Both the position numbers and the translations under genes were made by a program. From positions 83,184-147,183 of the forward strand of contig NZ_FNJH01000007.1 of the NCBI RefSeq assembly GCF_900103225.1: a stretch of DNA of 64,000 nt, given 5' to 3'. The notes under the pieces were generated by a model. That model had not been told where the DNA came from. It searched no databases and saw only the letters and a program-made list of their open reading frames with translations. The stretch comes from Pseudomonas congelans. GTDB lineage: Bacteria; Pseudomonadota; Gammaproteobacteria; Pseudomonadales; Pseudomonadaceae. Position 1 is the stretch's first letter. The number at the start of each line of letters is the position of its first letter. This document shows, piece after piece, positions 1 to 9,583 of this stretch.

Positions 1-30
1 AGATCTGCGCCACACCGCACAGTCAAGACA

Positions 31-79
31 GGACGCAGAGCGTCCAGAAATGCATACCCACGCGGAGCATGGGCACGAT
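31..79. repeat. REP-like palindromic element
   Basis: Two adjacent imperfect palindromes, a GGACGCAGAGCGTCC type and a CCCACGCGGAGCATGGG type, are followed by CACGAT. The same pair recurs in several other gaps of this window, so this is one member of a dispersed family rather than a gene-specific site. It lies just past the 3' end of the minus-strand protease-family gene. Bases 1-106 contain no credible gene. Confidence 0.75.
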
Positions 80-106
80 AGTGTTCTTGCGGGCGCTTAT
101 CGTTCC

Positions 107-610
107 TCAGCAATCCGGCTCGTCAGCGGTATAACGACGGGCCGGATTGACCGCGGCGTCGAACTCGCGCAGTGCCTTGGCACCGATCAACAGCGGGAAG
201 TTGAAGTGGCTGCGGTCCACCAGGTTGACCTCGACCGTGCGCTTCTTGTCGCCCAGGCACAGTTCCAGGTCAACGACCGGGCGCTTGGCAGGGTTGATGC
301 CTTCGTCTTCATCGTCGTCACCTTCGGCGCGTCCCTTGATCTTGCTGATTCGCGAGACCTTGTGCTCGTACACCTTATTGTCCGCACCCTTGGTTGCCAG
401 GCGGAAACGTACCCAGTCATCGCCATCGCGTTTGAACAATTCAATGTCCTTTGCCGACAGCGAGGCGGTCAGTGCGCCGGTGTCCATCTTGGCTTTGAAG
501 GTCTGGCCTATTTCCGCAACCTTGATGTTCTCGTAGCGACCATACAACGTCGGTTCAGCAGCCATGACCGGCAGGGCCAGCAAAGACAATAGCGCCAGGA
601 TCGGTTTCAC
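107..610 (-). CDS. Exported retropepsin-like 'ATP-dependent zinc protease' family protein
   Basis: This is a small member of the family historically called ATP-dependent zinc proteases (RimB/RloA type), now regarded as retropepsin-like aspartic proteases. From the GTG at 610 it is 167 residues, with a hydrophobic N-terminal signal ending near residue 18 (VMAA). A DTG triad follows at about residues 43-45 (KMDTGALTAS), the expected catalytic Asp of the family. The C-terminal half has the family-like block FPLLIGAKALREF. An upstream TTG at 628 is in frame, but a GAGGAA ribosome site sits 8 bases before the GTG, so the GTG is preferred. The signal peptide suggests a periplasmic protein. It is transcribed away from the acyltransferase, so 611-803 holds divergent promoters. 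The actual substrate is unknown. Confidence 0.8.
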   Translation of the reverse strand: MKPILALLSLLALPVMAAEPTLYGRYENIKVAEIGQTFKAKMDTGALTASLSAKDIELFKRDGDDWVRFRLATKGADNKVYEHKVSRISKIKGRAEGDDDEDEGINPAKRPVVDLELCLGDKKRTVEVNLVDRSHFNFPLLIGAKALREFDAAVNPARRYTADEPDC

Positions 611-803
611 GTGGGAGGTTCCTCGCAATAGTCAGCGCCCGATTGGCGCCCGGGTTTAGACAGCGAACCTGCAGTAGGTTCGTCGTGATAAATGTGACGT
701 AAGCATAAAGGTCGCGACGTGAAACATTTGTAAGCACCTGTGTAATTGGCGTAAAACGCGTGGGTCTTTATTATTGCCGCCCCTGAACCTTCAAGAGTCC
801 GTC

Positions 804-1697
804 ATGCGCCGTCTGCTCACCGGCTATTTTGTTGCCTTGCTGTTACTGATCAATACGCTGGTGCTTATTGGCCCGCTATTGATTTTTGCGTTGCTCAAGC
901 TGCTGTTCAGAGGCCGGATGCGCGATCGCTGTTCAGCTGCAGTGATGTGGATCGCTGAAACCTGGGCCGAGGTCGACAAGGTCATCTTTGCCATCTGCAC
1001 ACCCACGCAGTGGGACATTCGTGGCGATGAAGGGCTGCGTGGTGACACTTCCTACCTGGTCATCAGCAATCATCAGTCGTGGGTGGATATTCCCGCGCTG
1101 GTCCAGGCACTCAACCGGCGCACGCCGTTCTTCAAGTTCTTCCTGAAAAAAGAACTGATCTGGGTGCCGCTGTTGGGGCTTGCGTGGTGGGGGCTGGACT
1201 ACCCGTTCATGAAGCGCTACAGCAAGGCTTTTCTGGAAAGGCACCCTGAACTCAAGGGCAAGGACCTGGAAATTACCAAGGCCGCCTGCGAGCTGTTCAA
1301 ACGCCAGCCAGTGACTATCGTCAACTACCTGGAAGGCACGCGCTTCACTCCGGCCAAACATGCCGCTCAGGGCTCGCCTCATACCTATCTGCTCAAGCCC
1401 AAGGCCGGCGGCGTTGCCTTCGTGCTGGCGGCGATGGGCGAGCAACTGGATGCCATTCTGGATGTCACGGTTGTGTATCCCGGCTCAGGCATTCCCGGTT
1501 TCTGGGACATGTTGTGCGGTCGGGTCTCCAGAGTGATCGTCGACATCAGGACCCGCGAGCTGGACCCCGCACTGTGGCAGGGCGACTACGAGAACGACCC
1601 TGTGTTTCGCGAGAAAGTGCAGGGTTGGGTCAATCAGCTCTGGGTCGAGAAAGATGCGCGTATTGCGGCATTGCGGCTGGATCTGGCGGGGCACTGA
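804..1697 (+). CDS. Inner-membrane lysophospholipid acyltransferase (YihG-like)
   Basis: A PlsC-fold acyltransferase of 297 residues resembling E. coli YihG, which acylates lysophosphatidic acid and shapes membrane fatty-acid composition. A long N-terminal hydrophobic segment (residues 5-35) anchors it in the inner membrane. The catalytic HX4D box is seen as NHQSWVD near residue 90, and the second conserved block as EGTRF near residue 180. The ATG at 804 is chosen because AAGAG lies a few bases upstream and the protein starts MRRLL as usual for the family; the frame is open further upstream. It is monocistronic on the plus strand, and the next gene downstream belongs to an accessory island. 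The exact acyl donor cannot be read from the sequence. Confidence 0.85.
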   Translation: MRRLLTGYFVALLLLINTLVLIGPLLIFALLKLLFRGRMRDRCSAAVMWIAETWAEVDKVIFAICTPTQWDIRGDEGLRGDTSYLVISNHQSWVDIPALVQALNRRTPFFKFFLKKELIWVPLLGLAWWGLDYPFMKRYSKAFLERHPELKGKDLEITKAACELFKRQPVTIVNYLEGTRFTPAKHAAQGSPHTYLLKPKAGGVAFVLAAMGEQLDAILDVTVVYPGSGIPGFWDMLCGRVSRVIVDIRTRELDPALWQGDYENDPVFREKVQGWVNQLWVEKDARIAALRLDLAGH

Positions 1698-1768
1698 CAT
1701 TTCTGACAGGTAGACGAGACTCAAACGGCGGATGAAACTGGCCTTCAGTTCTGCGAGAGGCCACTTCC

Positions 1769-2833
1769 ATGTTGACGCTCAACTCTTCTCCACTTGGCAC
1801 CTACCGCTACGACGCGCTGGACCGGCTGTCTTACATAGCGCCTGCTGGACAGGCGTCTATCAGCCGATTCTATCGGGAGAGCCGTCTGACTACCTCCATA
1901 CAGGGCGCCTCTCACCATTCTGTTGTTCAGACAGAAGACCTCTTACTGGCGTTGCGCCGCGTTGACTCCGGTCAGGTTCTGTTCGATGTGCTTGCCACTG
2001 ATCAACAGCACTCAGTGCTGTGCAGCATCGAGGCCACGCAAGACACGGCATTCGCCTACAGCCCCTACGGTTTTAGACCTTCGCAAACGGCGTCACAGGG
2101 TACTCCTGGTTTTACCGGGCAGATGCTTGACCCGCTAACGGGGCATTACGGCCTGGGAAATGGCATTCGGGCATACAACCCGAAGCTGATGCGCTTCAAC
2201 TGTCCGGATACGCTCAGCCCATTTGGTGCGGGTGGACTGAACAGCTACGCCTACTGTGTTGGAGATCCTGTGAACTACAGTGATCCGACTGGGCATTGGC
2301 CTCTGAGGATGCTGGCAATGGCATTTACGCGCGCTAGAAATTTTCGTGTACCCGCGACATTGACAGTAAACGTGGACGAAGTGATGGAGATATCTCGTCA
2401 GGCCATGACGAGAAATGCTGATTTTTCAGGAGAAGTGACGGGCGTCAGAAAATATCTTGGGCAGAACCTTGGTGAACTTGATAAGCACAATGCGTTTATC
2501 AATAAACTTGATTCCGTTAATGACAACCTTGCCAGCCATCTCAATGACGCTCTTTCGCAATCACATGCCGACTACTACTTGGGAATAGCTCGTAAAGTGC
2601 ATGCTGGAGAACTGAGCAATACCGGCGCCCATGTGGCGGCAGCCGAGAAATGGATGCCACAAATTCTTGATCCACGCACCCGCTCGGACGGTATCGTCGG
2701 CACCACTTTCAATCTGGGAGGTGCGTTTGGCGAGGGCGTGAATGATCACAGACTCTATAAAACCGGATCGGCATTAACCGGGAGCGCCAGACGCAAAGCC
2801 CTGGATATCAGATTAACTGCCGGCACCCCATAA
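1769..2833 (+). CDS. Orphan Rhs-core protein with variable C-terminal tip (1)
   Basis: A short 354-residue Rhs/YD-type protein. Residues 1-176 are the end of an Rhs core, with a YD-repeat fragment (YRYDALDRL), the phrase LLATDQQ-like VLATDQQHSV, GFTGQMLDPLTGHY, and the core-closing LMRFN.PDTLSPFG...GDPVNYSDPTGH. Residues 177-354 are unrelated to the tip of the second Rhs protein at 9584 and match nothing I recognise. In full-length Rhs proteins this position carries a toxin, so a toxic tip is inferred here, not shown. No immunity gene follows: the next gene is on the opposite strand and overlaps the last 21 bases. GAGAGG lies about 10 bases before the ATG. It could be a recombination donor for a larger Rhs gene elsewhere. 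Confidence 0.8.
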   Translation: MLTLNSSPLGTYRYDALDRLSYIAPAGQASISRFYRESRLTTSIQGASHHSVVQTEDLLLALRRVDSGQVLFDVLATDQQHSVLCSIEATQDTAFAYSPYGFRPSQTASQGTPGFTGQMLDPLTGHYGLGNGIRAYNPKLMRFNCPDTLSPFGAGGLNSYAYCVGDPVNYSDPTGHWPLRMLAMAFTRARNFRVPATLTVNVDEVMEISRQAMTRNADFSGEVTGVRKYLGQNLGELDKHNAFINKLDSVNDNLASHLNDALSQSHADYYLGIARKVHAGELSNTGAHVAAAEKWMPQILDPRTRSDGIVGTTFNLGGAFGEGVNDHRLYKTGSALTGSARRKALDIRLTAGTP

Positions 2834-3376
2834 CCCACTCAAACTCTGCAACGCCGAACCACTGGCGCCTTGCTGTCCCAGGTATTGCAGAATCAGCGGG
2901 GCAAACTGGCTGACCATTGTGCTGTCCATGCCCAACGCCTTGAAGGCGTTATTCACATCACCCATGCTCTGCACGTTGCCCAGTGCGCTGTTGAGCATCG
3001 AGCTATTGCCCGACTTGCCACCCAGCAGACTGCCCAGCCCGTTGGCGCCGCCCAGGCTGTCCAGCGCGGACGTACCGGACATTTGCTCCAGTCCCGGCAC
3101 GGATTTGGCCAACTGCGAATAATCGGTGCTGGTCAGTTTGTTCTTCGCCAGCCCGAGCAGAGCGCCTGTCCCGCCAACCGCCTGTTCCGGGGTGACATTG
3201 AGCTGCGTACCGAGGGTATTGAGCAGCCCCGCGACTTCGGGTGCCGCCGTGGCTTTCTGATTGCCATTGGTGGCGTTGGAGACCGCATTCGCTGCGTCAT
3301 TCAGATTGAAGGCGAATGCAGGGCTTGCAGCCACGGCCATCAACGTTGCCAAAGCCATTACGCGTGCAGTTTTCAT
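2813..3376 (-). CDS. Exported DUF2780 family protein
   Basis: A 187-residue protein of the DUF2780 (VcgC/VcgE) family, function unknown. The start at 3376 is chosen because AAAGGTGA lies just upstream and the protein then begins with a clean signal peptide (MKTARVMALATLMAV, cleavage after SPAFA). The mature part is rich in Gly, Ser, Ala, Asn and Leu and contains the family-like stretch LNVTPEQAVGGTGALLGLAKNKL near residues 58-80. It runs opposite to the Rhs gene, and the two 3' ends overlap by 21 bases (2813-2833). It may be the resident gene next to which the Rhs DNA was inserted. Likely periplasmic; no role can be assigned. Confidence 0.82.
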   Translation of the reverse strand: MKTARVMALATLMAVAASPAFAFNLNDAANAVSNATNGNQKATAAPEVAGLLNTLGTQLNVTPEQAVGGTGALLGLAKNKLTSTDYSQLAKSVPGLEQMSGTSALDSLGGANGLGSLLGGKSGNSSMLNSALGNVQSMGDVNNAFKALGMDSTMVSQFAPLILQYLGQQGASGSALQSLSGLWGAGS

Positions 3377-3611
3377 TGCGTCACCTTTATCGAAACGGGA
3401 CCGCCCGTGAGTGGGCGATGAAGCAGAGGCTTTGACTGGAGGAACAGGAGCTTGTTCCCGGCGCGGGGCAGCAACAACGGCGACTTTCCGATCTGCACCG
3501 TCGAGCCTGCGCATTGGGTGCCCGGCGTAGTGATAGAACATCTATGTATTACCCGGCTTTTTCCGCGAAACAGCATGGTGTCGGTCATTTGGAATGCACG
3601 GAGCATCAGCA

Positions 3612-6600
3612 ATGACCGACACCTACACTGCATCATTTCCTTCCAGGCCAACTGTCGTACGGGAAAGTCTTCAGCACGTATTGGCGGTTGAGGGTAACGA
3701 GCAACTGGCCGCCATTCTGCAACGGCCCCGGCCTGAAGGTTTCACGCTACTGGACGAGATCCAGGTACTCGGGGCCGCCAGCGCGTTCGGACGATGGGCA
3801 GACGACCTCGAACTCTTGAGTAGCCTGAAATCAATGTTGTTCGACGATGAGCTGAACGCGCTTGGCGACAGCGCAGAACGCGTTACCCGTTCCGTCGGTT
3901 CGTCAACATCGGAGGCCGGCCCCGAGCACGAACTGGCCAAAGCGGCGTTCGATATTGCGCAGAGTCATCAGCGCGAGTCACATTCGCCAGGTGTTCGAAC
4001 CGGGCATATTGATCGCACCCGGGGCGATTACCCCAGGTTGCTGAATACGCTGCGCGCACGCCTGCGGGACGTGAAGACCGGCAACTGTGCGACTGACAGA
4101 GTGTTCGTGGCCGTTGCCGACGACTCGCCGCTGTCTGCAGGGGTCGCTTTTGGCGGTTCGATATTGCAACAGTTCAAGGCGTTGCTCCGGGTTATCGCCG
4201 GTGTGCATTCGGCTGGCGATGCCGATGAAGATCTATTGCCCAGAGTACGCCGCAAAGACCTGCGCTACGTTCTTGATCTGGTCAATACGACCCGCTTCGA
4301 CTTCAGGCAGCCCTTCACCTGTGTGTTGCATGTCAGGATGAATGCAGGCAGGCCGGTTTACTCGTTGAGACTGCAGGGCGTTTCCGGGAGCCGGCACCCT
4401 GTGTATGCCACGCTGTCAGATCTGCACCTGCGGGTCATCCGGCTCACGGACAGCCTGGCCCGGATGACGCCGCATCTGGAGTCGGCCGATGCCAGGTGCA
4501 TTCTGGCCATTCGCGACGATCAAAGCATGTCACTGCATGGCCTGCTCCATTACTACGGTGTCGAGATTCCTCTGGCAGCCACCCGAGACGATCTGCTGCA
4601 GGCGATCACTGCGCTTTTGCCCGGGGAGAGCGAAGTCCACCCCGCAGTGATGACGCCCGCGTTGCCTTTTACCCTCGCAGAACACCAGCGTTTCCTGCTC
4701 GATACATCGCAGGTCTACACCTTTCGGCAGCATAAGGTCCAGGCGCACGGCACGGACGATTATGCTGTCATCGACCTTGAGCTGGAGAAGGAGATGCAGT
4801 GGCATCTTGGTCGATGCCGCACCTTGCTGAACAGCTACCGACATTTCGGTGCGTCGCTGCAAGACAACGAAAACGCGCTGCTGGCAATGCTCCAGCAAGC
4901 CGGTGGCATCACTCTGAAACTGGTCGTTTACGACAGCGACGGCCACCACGATGTCTACCGCGAGCAGCACACCGTCAACCCCTGGCGCGAGAAGGATCTT
5001 CCCGGATACTTCGACGCGGCGCGCCAGGAACTGTCGTCTTACATGATCAACACTATTCGCTATGGCGAGGCCGAGGGGGCGATCAATATCGAGCGGCTGA
5101 TTGTGGAAGTGATCGTGCCCAATCCTGTCCAGCGTTGCCATCCGCTGACCGATATCGACATCGAAGCCTTCGATATCCGCAGCAAAGAACCTCCGTTTCT
5201 GTTCGTGGATCCTTTTGCACTGGGGACTTATGACGTGATCAGGTCACGCTTTATGGAGCTGACCGAGGAGTTGCGCGAGGCGCAGTGGGACGTCGGCCAG
5301 TCTGCGACATTGCAGCGCGCGGTCAGTTATCTGCTGACACATTACCAGGAGGACCTGCCGGCTTTGCCGGAAGCACAGCGTCAGACGGCCTACACCCAGC
5401 GCTTGAATGATGCAGTCAACACCTACTACAGAGTGATTGCAGAGAACCTCGAGGATCAACAGCGACTGCAAGTCGTTCTGCAGCCTACCCAGCCGGAGTT
5501 CGTGGCGCGTGAACTGTGCCGTTATCTGGGGCTGAACGAATCCTGTTGGCCGGTAGTTGCGCGGTCTTCGTTCGATATCAGTTACCAGGCCGGCTGGATC
5601 AATACCGGCACGTTTTTCAAGCATGAAGAGTCGGCCGGTTATCGAACACTGCTGAGTGTGGTGTATGACGAAGACCTGCGCCGCGAGCTGGCGCTTGCCG
5701 ACAATCGTGATGAGCGGCTCGGGCAGCTGGCTCAGGCGCTCGCCGATAAAACCCGCTACACCGCAAGCCTGGACGTGCTGCAAGCGAAGCTGACCGGTTT
5801 ATTCGACGCGAACATTGCCTTCGTCAACAACGCTCATCTGCCTGCTCAAATGACCACACCCCAGGCAGCGTTCAGGCTCGAGGCCGAGAACTACGCCATC
5901 CAGGCCACCGAAACCTACCGGGCGCTGGAGGCCGAGCGGCTGGTGCTGGTCTCCGGCACTGCCGCCGAGCGCCTGCAGACTCTGGAAGGCGCCGTGCTGT
6001 CGGACAGTGACAGACCGGTTCATTGCATCGAGTTATTGAGCGCCGACGAGAAGGTCCGGCTTGAAGCCAGTGCTCTGGCGTTCCGGCAGATGTTGAGCGC
6101 CCGAGCCAACGACGATGATATTCAGAACATGTCGACCAGCGCGCAGCATGTGCTGCAACTGGTGCATCAGGTCGGCGGACTGATTCCTGTGCTGGGCAAC
6201 TTCATCAACCTGGGATTCGATATTTACGACGGTAACGACGAAGGCATTTCGATGGATGCACTCAACATCATTGCCGAGCTGGTGCTGTGCAAAATGCGCA
6301 CGGTCCCTCCCAGGGTGCTGGGTGTGCTGATGCTGCAAGGCACCAATATCTGGACGATGAGCCAGCAGGTCCAGGCCCTCGGCGAGTCGATCAAGTCCAA
6401 CGACTACGAGGAGTCTGTGAAGAACTTCGGCTTTATGCTGGTCGGCCTGCGTTCGGCGCTGCACTGCGGTATATCGGCAGTGAAAGGGCTCCGGTCCGCG
6501 ATACGGCATTACCAACAGACTGTCAGCGAGCACGCTGTGTCTGACAGGTCTGATTTGACCGAAACGGTTCGACGCAACGAGCACGGCGATGCCATTGAGC

Positions 6601-9440
6601 GCGAAGCTGGGGGCGAATACTTGGCGAGGCGTCGGCCATCCACAAGCAGCTCACTCTGGCGGGTTGCCGAGGATGGGCAGATATCCGAGCGGCCGACGGG
6701 CAGGAAAATCATGCGCATCGACTGGAACGGCAACGCGATGGTCGAGGGTGGCGCTCGGGCGGTGCTGCTGGGTGGAATAAGCGAGAAGATCTACATGCTG
6801 AACGGCCATGCCTGCCGGGCGCTCAGCGCAATGGCGGGTGCGGAATTGCGACCGCTGTATGCGCTGGACCTGGAAGCAGGGCAATGGCGCAGGCATCCGC
6901 AGTCAACGGTCGACGCCCCGCAACTTTCACGGTTTGCCCACACCGAAGATTTTCCGGTTGGCTTCAGCGGCCGTCCGGAGCGTTTTCTGGCTCCCGCCAA
7001 CACGGTCAGTTGGTATGACAACTGCGTGGCGACGCTTGAAGCAGCCCCCGTCCGGGTCATTGACCTGGATAGCGGGGCAAGCCGGCAGACTATGGCGCTT
7101 GGCGTGATCGAGCACAAATATGTCACCGAGCGTAATGGCCACGTCGAGGTGCTCGAACATGCAGGCACCGAAGTGGAGACTACCGCCTTCATTCGCGCTG
7201 ACGGCAGTCGCATGGAAGTCGCCAGGGTGTTGCCTGCCATCCCGAGCTACAAGCCTGAAATTCAGGCACAGATTGTCGCGGCTCAGGGCATGTTCGTGAC
7301 CGTTCGGATAAGCGACACGTTGCAAGGTCTGGCCGGCAGAAAGACCGTGGCGGGTGTTTTGGCGACGCTCAGTGATGGCCGTGGGCAGGAGCTGGTGATC
7401 GAGGCGGATCGCGGCGTTCACTATCGCGGCACGGTGCCCATTGATAGCTTCCTGGCGCTGGCACCGGGCGATACGTTGCATGATCAGCAACCCATTGCCC
7501 TGACCCTGCAGAAAATCAGCCCGCAAGCCGATCCCAAACGGGCGTTGCCCCACCTGTGGCGCGACCAGTCGGATTATCGCAACGGGATTGCCCATGATGA
7601 CTTTGCGCTGGAGCTGTTCTACGGCTCGAAGGCAGCGAACGAAGCCTATGCACGCAACCCTCAGTGGGTTGCCAGGAACATCGACGCTGTGGCCAAAATC
7701 AAATCGCGGCTGCCCTCGTCCATTACCACGGTGGAAAATCCCTTTTATGTACTCGATACCCCCGAGGAACTGGCCATTCTATTTGCTGCGCGTAATCAGG
7801 CGGCGCTGGCCAATACCTTACTGGGCAATACCATTGAATGGGGCGCGGCATCGAGATCCCGGGAGTTGAGCCTGGGGGGAAATATCCTCAGACAGCTTCG
7901 TCTGAACGAGCCGCTTCTGGCTGCACAGGAAAACATTCCGCCGCTCGCCAGCGAGCGGAGCGCCTTCGTCACTCAGCTTCAGGAGAAGCTGGCCCGGAAC
8001 AACCTGATGATGGCAGAGGTCAGCCTGAAGTCAGGAGAGAAAGCCTGGTTCGCCCATTCGCCTGCCAGGCATCTCGGCATGCTGGCTGGGCATCTGCACG
8101 ACGAGTTTTACCTGAGTCATTCGGGGTCTGTCATCGATCATGTCGAAGCCTGTTTTACCGACCCGTCGAGAATTGAAAGTATCGCCGTGCTGTCCCTCGA
8201 CGATGTCTGCGAAACCGATGCCCGACGCATTTTTCTCTCCTCCCAGCGCGGCTACACCTATGAGTCGGTGACCAGCCTCGAGCAGCCGGTCGAGCATGCA
8301 TACCTGAGCGGCGCGCAGCTGCAGTTGCACATCGACGATGCCATTTATCCCGAGCGAACCCGAGGCGTGGGGATCGCCAGCGCGGTTGTCGATCTGTCCG
8401 CCGCCGAAGCGGTCAGCAGTGGGCCAAAGCGCGGCAGTTATTCGATCGAGGGGCGTGACTACATCAAGCTGGATAACGGCAGAATCTACCGGGCAGACTG
8501 GGATGAGCGCAACGGGGTGTTTCTGCTGGTACCGCCGCAGGGGCGGTCGCGAGCCGAGCCTCTGGCACTGCCCTGGGTGCGTCACATCGGCGGGCATGAG
8601 TTCACGCTGATCAACCGGCCAGCGCTCAAGGGCGGCCATGTCATCGATCAGATGATCTGTAGCATTCGCACCCGGCGGCTGGCCGGTAGCCTGGCAACCC
8701 ACGAGTCCCATTCTGCTCATGACACAACAAGCGGAACGCTTCAGGTTCACCATGAAGACCTGCACATCATGAACGACGGTGTTCCGGTACCCGGCAAGCT
8801 TAATGTGCCATCGAAGCTGTTCCACTCCATCGCAGCAGATCGTGACGGTTATGTGAGGCTCGAAGCCAAGGCAGCGGTGCCTGAAAGCTGCATTTCCAGT
8901 ACCGAGTTTCTGGTATCGAAATATGCCGGCGGGCAAGTACCGTTCGATTACAAGGGCGAGCGTCTGGGCGATCCGGCCCCAGTGGTGCCCAATGTCGAAG
9001 TCGTCGCCCTGCAGGATGGCCAGCCGGTGAGCCTGAATATCACGACGACAGCGCTCGATACCTGGATAAATGCACGCGGCCACTCTGACTACTTTGTCGG
9101 CGAGCGGTCATTTCCCGAAGTGGGTGAGGGTATTGGCTTCATCGAGCGAGGTGAGCTGGAGGGCAGTCCGTCATCGGACTACCCGTTTCATTTCATGTTC
9201 GTGGCCGGGAAAGTACTGGATCAGAACGGGCAGATTATAGGCGTGCTGGCCTCGGATTTGTCCGAGCCCGCACGTGAACCCGATCAAAACGGAGTCACGC
9301 CGCAATTGCCCGCCAGACGTAACTGGAATCTTGGGCTTTTCCCGTCAATCGACAGCATGCGCGGGACACCGGAGCCTGACAGCAACGCCTATGTGCAGGA
9401 GCATTACTACTCGGTATTGGTGAGGCCTGTGCGGGAGTAA
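3612..9440 (+). CDS. Giant toxin-like protein (1942 aa) between two Rhs genes
   Basis: By far the largest gene here. I do not recognise a named family with certainty; size and context suggest the 'dermonecrotic toxin' (DUF6543-like) proteins annotated in many Pseudomonas. There is no signal peptide (it starts MTDTYTASFPSRP). Around residues 850-960 it has several weakly hydrophobic stretches (IPVLGNFINLGFDIYDG, LNIIAELVLCKM, FGFMLVGLRSALHCGISAVKGL) that could be a membrane-inserting translocation region. The C-terminal third ends YYSVLVRPVRE with no obvious catalytic motif. The ATG at 3612 is preferred because CGGAG lies about 9 bases upstream. No hrp-type promoter was found upstream. It is followed after about 140 bases by the second Rhs gene on the same strand. 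Alternatives are a type III or type VI effector, or an insecticidal-type toxin. Confidence 0.6.
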   Translation: MTDTYTASFPSRPTVVRESLQHVLAVEGNEQLAAILQRPRPEGFTLLDEIQVLGAASAFGRWADDLELLSSLKSMLFDDELNALGDSAERVTRSVGSSTSEAGPEHELAKAAFDIAQSHQRESHSPGVRTGHIDRTRGDYPRLLNTLRARLRDVKTGNCATDRVFVAVADDSPLSAGVAFGGSILQQFKALLRVIAGVHSAGDADEDLLPRVRRKDLRYVLDLVNTTRFDFRQPFTCVLHVRMNAGRPVYSLRLQGVSGSRHPVYATLSDLHLRVIRLTDSLARMTPHLESADARCILAIRDDQSMSLHGLLHYYGVEIPLAATRDDLLQAITALLPGESEVHPAVMTPALPFTLAEHQRFLLDTSQVYTFRQHKVQAHGTDDYAVIDLELEKEMQWHLGRCRTLLNSYRHFGASLQDNENALLAMLQQAGGITLKLVVYDSDGHHDVYREQHTVNPWREKDLPGYFDAARQELSSYMINTIRYGEAEGAINIERLIVEVIVPNPVQRCHPLTDIDIEAFDIRSKEPPFLFVDPFALGTYDVIRSRFMELTEELREAQWDVGQSATLQRAVSYLLTHYQEDLPALPEAQRQTAYTQRLNDAVNTYYRVIAENLEDQQRLQVVLQPTQPEFVARELCRYLGLNESCWPVVARSSFDISYQAGWINTGTFFKHEESAGYRTLLSVVYDEDLRRELALADNRDERLGQLAQALADKTRYTASLDVLQAKLTGLFDANIAFVNNAHLPAQMTTPQAAFRLEAENYAIQATETYRALEAERLVLVSGTAAERLQTLEGAVLSDSDRPVHCIELLSADEKVRLEASALAFRQMLSARANDDDIQNMSTSAQHVLQLVHQVGGLIPVLGNFINLGFDIYDGNDEGISMDALNIIAELVLCKMRTVPPRVLGVLMLQGTNIWTMSQQVQALGESIKSNDYEESVKNFGFMLVGLRSALHCGISAVKGLRSAIRHYQQTVSEHAVSDRSDLTETVRRNEHGDAIEREAGGEYLARRRPSTSSSLWRVAEDGQISERPTGRKIMRIDWNGNAMVEGGARAVLLGGISEKIYMLNGHACRALSAMAGAELRPLYALDLEAGQWRRHPQSTVDAPQLSRFAHTEDFPVGFSGRPERFLAPANTVSWYDNCVATLEAAPVRVIDLDSGASRQTMALGVIEHKYVTERNGHVEVLEHAGTEVETTAFIRADGSRMEVARVLPAIPSYKPEIQAQIVAAQGMFVTVRISDTLQGLAGRKTVAGVLATLSDGRGQELVIEADRGVHYRGTVPIDSFLALAPGDTLHDQQPIALTLQKISPQADPKRALPHLWRDQSDYRNGIAHDDFALELFYGSKAANEAYARNPQWVARNIDAVAKIKSRLPSSITTVENPFYVLDTPEELAILFAARNQAALANTLLGNTIEWGAASRSRELSLGGNILRQLRLNEPLLAAQENIPPLASERSAFVTQLQEKLARNNLMMAEVSLKSGEKAWFAHSPARHLGMLAGHLHDEFYLSHSGSVIDHVEACFTDPSRIESIAVLSLDDVCETDARRIFLSSQRGYTYESVTSLEQPVEHAYLSGAQLQLHIDDAIYPERTRGVGIASAVVDLSAAEAVSSGPKRGSYSIEGRDYIKLDNGRIYRADWDERNGVFLLVPPQGRSRAEPLALPWVRHIGGHEFTLINRPALKGGHVIDQMICSIRTRRLAGSLATHESHSAHDTTSGTLQVHHEDLHIMNDGVPVPGKLNVPSKLFHSIAADRDGYVRLEAKAAVPESCISSTEFLVSKYAGGQVPFDYKGERLGDPAPVVPNVEVVALQDGQPVSLNITTTALDTWINARGHSDYFVGERSFPEVGEGIGFIERGELEGSPSSDYPFHFMFVAGKVLDQNGQIIGVLASDLSEPAREPDQNGVTPQLPARRNWNLGLFPSIDSMRGTPEPDSNAYVQEHYYSVLVRPVRE

Positions 9441-9583
9441 GGCGTTATCCGGGGCGCTGGAGGCTTGTGCCCCGGCGCTTTTTGGTCCCGCAGGCGAAAC
9501 AGCCTAGTAGTTCTGCTAGCTGGGCGAAAGCAGGGAGTCAGCCCAGACTTGCTGCCATAGGGTTACCTCAAAGGAGTGACATC

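Noticed and set aside
3376..3612. A type III secretion (hrp box) promoter before the giant gene.
   Set aside because: GGAAC occurs near 3441, but no CCAC block follows at 15-16 bases.
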